This document shows, in pieces, positions 1 through 6,391 of a stretch of 11,103 bases of DNA (its first letter is position 1; every line of letters starts with the position of its first letter). Location: the NCBI GenBank assembly GCA_964414925.1, contig CAYPXV010000047.1:1-11103 (forward strand), read 5' to 3'. A program made the translations under genes and the position numbers. The stretch is from PeH17 sp964414925 (lineage in GTDB: Bacteria; Bacillota; Clostridia; Christensenellales; CAG-138). The notes beneath the pieces were generated by a model, which was given only the letters and a program-made list of their open reading frames with translations, was not told where the DNA came from and did not search any database.

Positions 1-858
1 CAGAACTATGCGCTTTATCCGCATATGACAGTCTATGAGAATATGGCTTTTTCACTTAAATTGAAAAAAGTTCCGGAGGAAGAAATCGATAGAATCGTTC
101 ATGAGGCAGCAGAGATTCTCGATATCACACCTTTCCTTAAAAGGAAGCCGAAGGCACTTTCGGGCGGTCAACGTCAGCGTGTTGCCATAGGTCGTGCTAT
201 TGTCCGTAACCCCAAGGTCTTTTTGATGGATGAACCGCTGTCAAACCTTGATGCTAAATTGAGAAACCAAATGCGTGCGGAGCTTATTAAGCTCAGAGAA
301 AAGATTAATACAACCTTTATCTATGTTACGCATGACCAGGTTGAGGCAATGACTTTGGGAGATAGAATTGTAATTATGCGTGACGGATTTGTTCAGCAAA
401 TCGGAACTCCGCATGAAGTATTCAATCATCCGTCAAACCTCTTTGTCGCAGGCTTTATCGGAACTCCGCAGATGAATTTCTTCGAGAATTGTAGGCTGTA
501 TCCTGTTAATAATGACTCTTATGCCGTAAATATTCTCGGTGTGAACTTTGCTCTTTCCGCCGCTCAAAATGAACAGCTTAAAAAGGCTAATGTTTACAAA
601 ATGGACGTGACTGTTGGTATCCGTCCGTCCCATATTCAAATTGCAAATGAAGGTATTGCAGCGGAAGTTGACGTATCCGAATTGATGGGCAGCGAAATGC
701 ATCTGCACCTTAAAGTCGGTGATAAGGAAGTTGTTGCGGTTGTTCAAGTAACAAGCACTAACGGCGATTCCTTCGCAAGACATAAAGTGCTGCACTTTAA
801 CTTCGATTCGAGTCTTATTCATTTGTTCGACCCGACTACGGAGCGCAACCTGATATAA
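1..858 (+). CDS. CUT1-type sugar ABC importer ATP-binding protein (MalK/UgpC/MsmX-like), 5'-truncated
   Basis: This is the cytoplasmic ATPase subunit that hydrolyses ATP to drive a carbohydrate-type ABC importer. The reading frame is open to the window edge, and the first codons read QNYALYPH, the Q-loop, so the true start and the Walker A motif lie upstream; the ATG at 25 is internal. Visible motifs in the 285-residue fragment are the signature LSGGQ (residues 53-57, bases 157-171), Walker B VFLMDE followed by PLSNLD (about 73-83), and the H-loop VTHDQ (His at about 111). A C-terminal TOBE/OB region of about 130 residues follows, including VGIRPSH. All catalytic motifs present are intact. 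A terminator follows the stop, so this gene ends its own transcript. A second ATPase gene follows at 993. It may pair with that ATPase, or serve several importers as MsmX does in Bacillus; both are inference. Family assignment is firm, substrate unknown. Confidence 0.93.
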   Translation, partial: QNYALYPHMTVYENMAFSLKLKKVPEEEIDRIVHEAAEILDITPFLKRKPKALSGGQRQRVAIGRAIVRNPKVFLMDEPLSNLDAKLRNQMRAELIKLREKINTTFIYVTHDQVEAMTLGDRIVIMRDGFVQQIGTPHEVFNHPSNLFVAGFIGTPQMNFFENCRLYPVNNDSYAVNILGVNFALSAAQNEQLKKANVYKMDVTVGIRPSHIQIANEGIAAEVDVSELMGSEMHLHLKVGDKEVVAVVQVTSTNGDSFARHKVLHFNFDSSLIHLFDPTTERNLI

Positions 859-863
859 TAATT

Positions 864-905
864 AAAGATGCTCTCACTTGGTGAATCTCGGGGAGCATCT
901 TTTTA
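864..905 (+). terminator. Rho-independent terminator after the first ATPase gene
   Basis: The arm GATGCTCTC (867-875) pairs with GGGAGCATC (891-899) to form a 9-bp stem with one G-T wobble and a 15-nt loop. Three A residues precede it and a short T-run (900-904) follows, so the stem can extend. It starts 8 bases after the stop codon at 856-858 and separates the two ATPase genes transcriptionally, at least in part. Confidence 0.8.
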
Positions 906-919
906 TATAGCAAAAAACT

Positions 920-949
920 ATAGATTAATTTCCCTTATCGTGTTAAAAT
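920..949 (+). promoter_or_regulatory. Possible extended -10 promoter for the ABC importer operon
   Basis: TGTTAAAAT at 941-949 matches an extended -10 element (TG, one base, then TAAAAT at 944-949). No good -35 hexamer lies 16-18 bases upstream (around 920-927), so the promoter is either dependent on the extended -10 or activator-assisted. It lies between the terminator at 864-905 and the start codon at 993, where an operon promoter is expected. Confidence 0.4.
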
Positions 950-980
950 AGCGTTACTTTAATGTTATTACTAAAAAGTG

Positions 981-986
981 AGAGGA
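981..986 (+). promoter_or_regulatory. Ribosome-binding site that fixes the start of the second ATPase
   Basis: AGAGGA lies 7 bases (counted from G985) before the ATG at 993. An in-frame GTG at 978 overlaps this site's upstream edge and has no Shine-Dalgarno sequence of its own, so the ATG at 993 is the preferred start. Confidence 0.65.
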
Positions 987-992
987 ACAAAT

Positions 993-2090
993 ATGCGTGT
1001 TTTACTTGAAAACCTTACCAAACGTTTCGGTGGCTTAGGAAAAAATGTTGATGAGGTTATAGCAGTTAATAATTTCAATCTCGAAATCCCGGATGGAAAA
1101 TTGGTCGGACTTCTCGGTCCGTCGGGATGCGGAAAAAGTACCGCCTTGAATCTTATAAGTGGTTTGTTGACTCCCTCCGAAGGGAAAGTTTTCTTCGGTG
1201 ATGATGATGTTACGGATGTTCCGCCGGAAAAAAGAGGTGTGGGACTTGTATTCCAAAATTATGCACTGTATCCGCATTTGTCTGTAAGAAAAAACATACT
1301 CTTTCCTCTTGAAAACCTTAAAGGAAAAGAAAAACTTACAAAATCACAAATGAATGAACGCCTCATGTCCGCTGCAAAATTGGTTCAGATTGACGGACTT
1401 CTTGATCGTAAACCCGCAGAGCTTTCGGGTGGTCAACAGCAGAGGGTTGCTATCGCCCGTTCACTTGTAAAATTGCCAAGAGTTTTACTTCTGGATGAAC
1501 CCTTATCAAATCTTGATGCCAGACTTAGACTTCAAACGAGGGAAGAACTTAGAAGAATCCAGCGTGAAACAGGCATCACTACTATCTTCGTAACCCATGA
1601 CCAGGAAGAAGCGATGAGTATCTGCGATGTTATTGTGGTTATGAAATCAGGTGTAATACAACAAGTCGGTAGACCTCAGGAAGTTTATGACGAGCCTGCT
1701 AACCTGTTTGTCGCAAAGTTTCTCGGTACTCCGCCGATTAACGTATTTAAAGGAAAAATCCTTTCGCAAAAACTTTATATAGGAAACGATTGCGTTTTCG
1801 ATGTACCCGATATGAACGATAGGGATGTGTTTGTCGGTGTCCGCCCTGAAGGGTTTATTCCTTCTGAAGACGGTAATTTGATATGCGCTCTTGAAAGAGT
1901 CGAAGTGTTGGGTCGTGACGTTAATATTATTTCAAAACACGACGCTGTTCGGGGAGAGAATATAAGGAGTATTGTCGAGTCGGATAATGCTATTTTGCAT
2001 AACGAAAAAACAGTTCGCTTTAATATTAAGCCTAACAAGATAGTCTTGTTTGATGCGCAGACAGAAGAAAGGATACCTCTGAGTTTTTAA
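993..2090 (+). CDS. CUT1-type sugar ABC importer ATP-binding protein (MalK/UgpC-like), second copy
   Basis: A complete 365-residue ATPase subunit of a carbohydrate-type ABC importer, acting on the cytoplasmic face with the two permeases encoded next. Motifs in order are Walker A GPSGCGKST (42-50), Q-loop Gln88 in FQNYALYPH, signature LSGGQ (144-148), Walker B VLLLDE (164-169), D-loop SNLD (172-175) and H-loop His202 in VTHDQ. A TOBE region with VGVRPEG (281-287) follows. Length is typical of MalK proteins. The ATG at 993 is chosen over an in-frame GTG at 978 because of the ribosome-binding site at 981-986. Compared with the ATPase ending at 858, the stretch between Q-loop and signature is four residues longer and the C-terminal halves differ, so the two are diverged paralogues rather than a recent duplication. 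The next gene starts 6 bases downstream. Substrate is not determinable. Confidence 0.93.
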   Translation: MRVLLENLTKRFGGLGKNVDEVIAVNNFNLEIPDGKLVGLLGPSGCGKSTALNLISGLLTPSEGKVFFGDDDVTDVPPEKRGVGLVFQNYALYPHLSVRKNILFPLENLKGKEKLTKSQMNERLMSAAKLVQIDGLLDRKPAELSGGQQQRVAIARSLVKLPRVLLLDEPLSNLDARLRLQTREELRRIQRETGITTIFVTHDQEEAMSICDVIVVMKSGVIQQVGRPQEVYDEPANLFVAKFLGTPPINVFKGKILSQKLYIGNDCVFDVPDMNDRDVFVGVRPEGFIPSEDGNLICALERVEVLGRDVNIISKHDAVRGENIRSIVESDNAILHNEKTVRFNIKPNKIVLFDAQTEERIPLSF

Positions 2091-2096
2091 TAATTT

Positions 2097-2990
2097 ATGG
2101 AAAAAAAGAATTTTAAAGGCTGGTTGTACTTGATTCCGGCAATATTGTTTTTAGGCGTCTTTATGCTCTATCCGCTCGTGGATGTTTTCATTTATTCATT
2201 CGAGGAGGAGTTTAATTCCGCTTCGCAGACTTTTTCGGGTGTAGGATTGTATAACTTTATTTATGTCCTGCAAGACCCTTATTTCCTTCAGGCTCTTAAG
2301 AATACACTGATTCTTGTTGCTATCACCGTGCCTATATCAACAGGTTTGGCACTTTTGATTTCAGTCGGCTTAAGCTCTATTCCAAAGCTTAAAAGTCTGT
2401 TTCAGACGATTTATTTCCTTCCCTATGTTACCAATACCCTTGCCGTGGGTCTTGTGTTCATGATATTGTTTAAAAAAACTCCGTATTCTGATGGACTCAT
2501 TAATATGCTCTTAGGTATCTTTAACCTTTCACCTATCGATTTTATCGATGGACCGTATTGGGCTAAAATGTTCGTCCTCTGTTTTTATACGATTTGGATT
2601 GTAATGCCGTTTAAGATTTTGATTCTGACCGGCGCATTGGCATCCGTGAATCAAACCTACTACAATGCTGCGAGAATTGACGGTGCCTCAAAAGGTCGTA
2701 TCTTTTTCAAAATTACGCTACCTATGATTTCACCGATGATTTTCTATCTGGTGATTACAGGCTTTATCGGTGCATTTAAAGCCTATAGTGATTCCGTTGC
2801 TCTTTTCGGTACTAACCTTAATGCAGCCGGCATGAACACTATAGTCGGATACGTTTACGATATGCTTTACGGTGACAGCGGCGGTTATCCCTCTTTCGCA
2901 TCTGCGGCAGCAATTCTTCTTTTTGCGGTTGTGCTGACAATAACATGCATCAATCTGATTGTAAGCAAAAAATACGTGCATTACAAGTAA
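2097..2990 (+). CDS. Sugar ABC importer permease, MalF/UgpA/MsmF type
   Basis: One of two membrane subunits forming the translocation channel of the importer. The 297 residues contain about six hydrophobic helices (roughly 9-31, 68-90, 106-126, 158-182, 211-231 and 267-290). The diagnostic EAA loop lies between helices four and five, at about 188-213: NAARIDGAS, then a spacer and LPMISP. This loop docks onto the ATPase. The ATG at 2097 is 6 bases after the upstream stop, and an in-frame TAA at 2091-2093 rules out any earlier start. No convincing Shine-Dalgarno sequence precedes it, so translation probably depends on ribosomes finishing the ATPase gene. It sits between the ATPase and the second permease, as expected for a CUT1 operon. 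Confidence 0.94.
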   Translation: MEKKNFKGWLYLIPAILFLGVFMLYPLVDVFIYSFEEEFNSASQTFSGVGLYNFIYVLQDPYFLQALKNTLILVAITVPISTGLALLISVGLSSIPKLKSLFQTIYFLPYVTNTLAVGLVFMILFKKTPYSDGLINMLLGIFNLSPIDFIDGPYWAKMFVLCFYTIWIVMPFKILILTGALASVNQTYYNAARIDGASKGRIFFKITLPMISPMIFYLVITGFIGAFKAYSDSVALFGTNLNAAGMNTIVGYVYDMLYGDSGGYPSFASAAAILLFAVVLTITCINLIVSKKYVHYK

Positions 2991-3000
2991 TGAGGTCGAT

Positions 3001-3873
3001 ATGAATAAAAAAGATTATGTAAAATCTACATACAGAACAAAAAATGCCGGTCATGTAAAAACAGTTCTTGTATATCTGTTTTTGACGATATGGGCTTTGA
3101 TAGTTCTTTTTCCGTTTTATTGGATGATTTTGACTTCCGTTAAGGATTACGGCGCATATAATTCGGAATTTCTGCCGAAGTTCTTTACCTTGTCACCGAC
3201 TTTGGAAAATTACGTTGAAGCTTTTTCGGCTGTTCCTTTAAGCAAATATTTGCTGAATACATTGATATTTACGCTCATTACCACCGCTTTGATGATGGTC
3301 GTCATTATTCCCGCTGCCTTTGCATTCTCACGTCTTAATTTTAAGGGCAAAAGGGTTGCGTTCACCGTTATGCTCTCCTTGATGATGATTCCGACGGAGC
3401 TTGTGATAATAACCAACTATGTTACAATCACCAACCTTGACTTGAGAAATACCTTCACGGGCTTGATTTTGCCGTCGGTCACTTCGGTATTCTATATTTA
3501 CTTACTTACCGAAAACTTTTCCCAGATACCCGATGAGCTGTATTATGCCGCAAAGGTTGACGGTACTTCGGATTTTAGATACCTGCTTAAGGTTATGATT
3601 CCCGTCTGTCGCCCGACAATAATTACCATTGTAATCCTTAAAGTGATAGAGTGCTGGAATTCCTATGTTTGGCCGAGACTTATAACCGATGAACAGGCTT
3701 ACTATCTCGTTTCAAACGGAATCCAAGCCATTCGAGAAAACGGCTTTGGTCGTGATAATATTCCTGCTATGATGGCTGCCGTCGTTATCATCTCAATACC
3801 GCTTATTGTTCTTTTCCTCATCTTCAGAAAGAAAATAATGCAGGGTGTTTCAAAAGGAGGCATTAAAGGATGA
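3001..3873 (+). CDS. Sugar ABC importer permease, MalG/UgpE/MsmG type
   Basis: The second membrane subunit of the importer, forming a heterodimer with the preceding permease. The 290 residues hold about six membrane helices (roughly 21-45, 85-109, 118-140, 153-172, 203-222 and 256-276). An EAA loop lies at about 180-205 (YYAAKVDGTS, then a spacer and IPVCRP). The C-terminus GVSKGGIKG matches the conserved end of MalG-type permeases (usually GxxxGAxKG). A GAGG ribosome-binding site at 2992-2995 lies 5 bases before the ATG and just after the upstream stop. The stop codon overlaps the start of the binding-protein gene (ATGA at 3870-3873), so the two are translationally coupled. Confidence 0.94.
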   Translation: MNKKDYVKSTYRTKNAGHVKTVLVYLFLTIWALIVLFPFYWMILTSVKDYGAYNSEFLPKFFTLSPTLENYVEAFSAVPLSKYLLNTLIFTLITTALMMVVIIPAAFAFSRLNFKGKRVAFTVMLSLMMIPTELVIITNYVTITNLDLRNTFTGLILPSVTSVFYIYLLTENFSQIPDELYYAAKVDGTSDFRYLLKVMIPVCRPTIITIVILKVIECWNSYVWPRLITDEQAYYLVSNGIQAIRENGFGRDNIPAMMAAVVIISIPLIVLFLIFRKKIMQGVSKGGIKG

Positions 3874-5486
3874 AGAAAATTTTTGCTTTCGTTCTGTCGG
3901 TAATTCTTGTTTTCACTTTGTTTCCGACTTTGCTTTCATGCCATGGTTCTCGCAGTCTCGATGCTTTCGTTGTGCCGGAAGAATTTGATACGTCAAAAAA
4001 TTACGAGATTACTTTCTGGGCTAAAAACGATACAAACAGGACTCAGGTTAAAATTTATGAAAAAGCTATAAGTGATTTCCATGAGCTTTATCCAAACATA
4101 AACGTTACCCTGCGTCTCTATACCGATTACGGCAGGATTTATAACGATGTTATAACAAATATCCCGACAAATACAACCCCGAATGTTTGTATTACTTATC
4201 CCGACCATATCGCTACCTACAAAACGGGAAAGAATGTGGTTGTTCCTCTTGATGAGCTTTATTCGAATAAAGCATACGGTCTGGGCGGAACAGAGTTAAA
4301 ATTCGATTCACCGAAGCAAGATGAGGTTATATCAAAGTTTTTGAATGAATGTAAGATTGATGACTCTTTGTATGCCTTGCCTTTTATGCGTTCAACGGAA
4401 GTATGTTATGTGAACAAAACATATGTCGAAAAGTTGGGATATGAACTTCCGGATGTCTTGACATGGGATTTTATTTGGGAAGTTTCAAAGGCAGCAACGA
4501 AAAAAGATTCGGACGGTAATTTTGAACTTAACGGTCAAAAGGTCCTGATTCCTTTTATCTATAAATCCACCGATAATATGATGATACAGATGTTGAAACA
4601 AAAACATGCGGAGTATTCATCCGATGAGGGTGAGATTTTGATTTTTAACGATACTACTAAGGAAATTCTAAACAGCGTTGCCGAACTTGTCGAAGAAGAT
4701 GCCTTTTCAACATTTAAAATTTCGGGTTATCCCGCAAATTTCTTAAATGCAGGACAGTGCATTTTCGCAATAGACTCAACGGCAGGTGCAACGTGGATGG
4801 GAACCGATGCTCCGTTATGTGATATAAGCGAGGATAAAATCATTGAATTTGAAACAGAGGTAATGCTATTGCCTCAGTTCGATACAGATGAACCTCAAAT
4901 GATTTCACAAGGACCGTCGGTGTGCATATTTAATAAAACCGACTCGCAAGAGGTTTTGGCATCTTGGCTTTTTGCCGAATATTTGCTCTCTAACGATGTT
5001 CAAATAGCATATTCAAAGACGGAGGGATACGCCCCCGTGACGACCAAAGCCCAATCATCGCAGGAGTATGCGAACTATTTGTCACGTACAGGTGAGGATA
5101 ATGATGAGCATTACAGAATAAAAATTAAAGCTACACAGCTTTTATTGGATAATGTTGACTCAACATTTGTAACGCCCGTATATAACGGTTCAACCTCGCT
5201 TAGAAATGCTGCCGGGCAGCTTATAGAACAGGTCGTAAAATCTATAAAACGAGGGGAAACGGTCGATGATGAATACATAGATAACGCTTTTGATGAAGTA
5301 TCATCCCTGTATAGACTCGATCAGATTTCTTCTTTAAATGAGAAGAGTTTGGATAGAAAAGATGGGACAATGAGCTTGCCGACAGTTTCGATTATATTCT
5401 TATCCGTCATTGCCGCATTGTGGGTTCTTATAGGTGTGTACTATTTGCTCTCTTTGAAGAAAAACAGAAAGGGTAATCGATCCTGA
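3870..5486 (+). CDS. Extracellular substrate-binding lipoprotein of the sugar ABC importer, with an additional C-terminal membrane helix
   Basis: The receptor that captures the substrate outside the membrane and delivers it to the permeases. The N-terminus is a lipoprotein signal with lipobox LLSC (Cys24 becomes the lipidated first residue). The mature part resembles solute-binding family 1 (UgpB/MalE-like): ITFWAKND near 47-54, then SDFHELYPNINV at 68-79, LPQFDTD at 334-340 and a GYAPVT segment at 386-391. At 538 residues it is about 100 longer than usual for the family. The excess is at the C-terminus: a linker, a hydrophobic helix at about 503-528, and a basic tail KKNRKGNRS. It may therefore be held in the membrane at both ends. 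The start overlaps the previous stop, with AAGGAGG at 3854-3860. No terminator is visible before the next gene. Family is well supported; substrate is unknown. Confidence 0.9.
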   Translation: MKKIFAFVLSVILVFTLFPTLLSCHGSRSLDAFVVPEEFDTSKNYEITFWAKNDTNRTQVKIYEKAISDFHELYPNINVTLRLYTDYGRIYNDVITNIPTNTTPNVCITYPDHIATYKTGKNVVVPLDELYSNKAYGLGGTELKFDSPKQDEVISKFLNECKIDDSLYALPFMRSTEVCYVNKTYVEKLGYELPDVLTWDFIWEVSKAATKKDSDGNFELNGQKVLIPFIYKSTDNMMIQMLKQKHAEYSSDEGEILIFNDTTKEILNSVAELVEEDAFSTFKISGYPANFLNAGQCIFAIDSTAGATWMGTDAPLCDISEDKIIEFETEVMLLPQFDTDEPQMISQGPSVCIFNKTDSQEVLASWLFAEYLLSNDVQIAYSKTEGYAPVTTKAQSSQEYANYLSRTGEDNDEHYRIKIKATQLLLDNVDSTFVTPVYNGSTSLRNAAGQLIEQVVKSIKRGETVDDEYIDNAFDEVSSLYRLDQISSLNEKSLDRKDGTMSLPTVSIIFLSVIAALWVLIGVYYLLSLKKNRKGNRS

Positions 5487-5504
5487 TTTTTACAGAGACA
5501 GCTC

Positions 5505-5561
5505 TAACATGGACTTGACTTTATTGACTTAATGTGTTAGTATGAAAATATAGCCATGTTA
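5505..5561. repeat. 8-bp inverted repeat flanking a promoter
   Basis: TAACATGG at 5505-5512 is the exact reverse complement of CCATGTTA at 5554-5561. The 41-base gap holds the -35 and -10 elements of the promoter at 5515-5543. The arrangement fits paired half-sites or operators on either side of a promoter, but an 8-bp match over this distance can also arise by chance. Confidence 0.5.
5515..5543 (+). promoter_or_regulatory. Sigma-A-type promoter for the tandem-OB lipoprotein gene
   Basis: TTGACT (5515-5520) is followed after exactly 17 bases by TAGTAT (5538-5543), preceded by TG at 5535-5536 to give an extended -10. Transcription would start near 5550, about 40 bases before the ATG at 5590. 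A second TTGACT at 5524-5529 could pair with an A/T-rich -10 around 5546-5551, at a 16-base spacing, but is weaker. Confidence 0.75.
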
Positions 5562-5565
5562 TGGC
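5553..5565 (+). promoter_or_regulatory. Small palindrome in the leader, possible operator or hairpin
   Basis: GCCAT-GTT-ATGGC has perfect 5-bp arms around 3 bases. It lies just downstream of the predicted transcription start and about 10 bases before the AAAGGAG ribosome-binding site (5575-5581). It overlaps the right arm of the inverted repeat at 5505-5561. It could bind a dimeric regulator or form a short RNA hairpin; neither is shown. Confidence 0.35.
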
Positions 5566-5589
5566 AATTACCGCAAAGGAGTAATTATT

Positions 5590-6339
5590 ATGAAAAAGCT
5601 TTTAGCACTCGCTCTTGCTCTTGTAATGGCTTTCGCTTTTATCGGATGCAGCGAGAACAACAAAGAGGACGTTAAGTCCGAGGGCGTTATGACTTATGCT
5701 GAGTATGTTGCGGCGGAGATTAACTCTCAGGTCGTTGTTGAAACCTATGTACAGGCAAAGCAATCCTGGTGGGAGAACAAAGCCACTATCTATACTCAGG
5801 ATAAAGACGGTGCATATTTCATCTATGACATGGAATGTGCAGAGGATGACTATGCAAAGCTTACTGTCGGTACCAAAATCAAGGTTACAGGCGTTAAGTC
5901 CGAATGGTCGGGTGAAATCGAAATTACGGATGCAAAATTCGAAATTCTCGATGGTAACTATGTAGCCGAAGCTCTTGATGCTACCGCTCTGCTCGGTACT
6001 GATGAGCTGATTAATCATCAGAATGAGTTTGTAAGTTTCAAGGGTATGCAGGTCGTTGCTTCCGAACTTGACGGCGAAGAAGTTGCGTTCCTCTATAACT
6101 GGGACGGTTCAGGCTCCAATGAGTCAAACAGTGACCTTTATTTCAAGGTTTCCGTAAATGACCAGGTCTATACCTTCACTGTTGAATCCTATCTCTGCGA
6201 TAACACAACCGAAGTTTATAAGGCTGTTGAAGCTCTCAAAATAGGCGATGTTATCGATATGGAAGGCTTCCTCTATTGGTACGAGGGTGTTAATCCCCAC
6301 ATCACTTCAGTTACCGTTGTTACCGGTGCAGAAGGTTAA
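5590..6339 (+). CDS. Lipoprotein with two probable tandem OB-fold-like domains, function unknown
   Basis: I do not recognise a named gene. The 249-residue product starts with a lipoprotein signal (MKKLL, hydrophobic core, FIGC with Cys20) and should be anchored on the outer face of the membrane. The mature part seems to repeat. Residues about 34-120 and 138-245 each start with a short helical segment (MTYAEYVAAEIN; TDELINHQNE), continue as beta-rich sequence, and end with an OB-fold-like strand pair (LTVGTKIKVTGVKSEWSGEIEITDAKF; LKIGDVIDMEGFLYWYEGVNPHITSVTV). Such domains bind ligands or proteins; no catalytic residues are apparent. The ribosome-binding site AAAGGAG (5575-5581) lies 8 bases before the ATG. 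It has its own strong promoter, a good terminator, and many C-ending codons, suggesting high expression. It sits just after the importer operon, but a functional link is speculation. Confidence 0.85.
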   Translation: MKKLLALALALVMAFAFIGCSENNKEDVKSEGVMTYAEYVAAEINSQVVVETYVQAKQSWWENKATIYTQDKDGAYFIYDMECAEDDYAKLTVGTKIKVTGVKSEWSGEIEITDAKFEILDGNYVAEALDATALLGTDELINHQNEFVSFKGMQVVASELDGEEVAFLYNWDGSGSNESNSDLYFKVSVNDQVYTFTVESYLCDNTTEVYKAVEALKIGDVIDMEGFLYWYEGVNPHITSVTVVTGAEG

Positions 6340-6353
6340 CAGTAATTAAAGAT

Positions 6354-6387
6354 AAAGGCAGGTGCATGTGCATCTGCCTTTGTTTTA
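6354..6387 (+). terminator. Strong terminator, probably bidirectional between convergent genes
   Basis: AAAGGCAGGTGC (6354-6365) pairs with GCATCTGCCTTT (6370-6381) as a 12-bp stem with one G-T wobble and a 4-base loop (ATGT). TTTGTTTTA follows on the plus strand. Read on the minus strand, the same hairpin is followed by a T-rich stretch (CTTTATCTTTAATT), so it can also end the dehydrogenase transcript, whose stop is at 6392-6394. Confidence 0.85.
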
Positions 6388-6391
6388 TACA

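Noticed and set aside
433..822. 129-codon open frame on the minus strand inside the first ATPase gene
   Set aside because: It lies antisense to a well-supported conserved domain, its protein resembles no family I know, and no ribosome-binding site or promoter is evident.
978..992. GTG at 978 as start of the second ATPase
   Set aside because: The Shine-Dalgarno sequence at 981-986 is downstream of it, and the family N-terminus fits the ATG at 993.
5602..6018. 138-codon minus-strand frame opposite the lipoprotein gene
   Set aside because: The plus-strand gene has a signal peptide, ribosome-binding site, promoter and terminator; the antisense product is cysteine-rich and low in recognisable structure, typical of a shadow frame.
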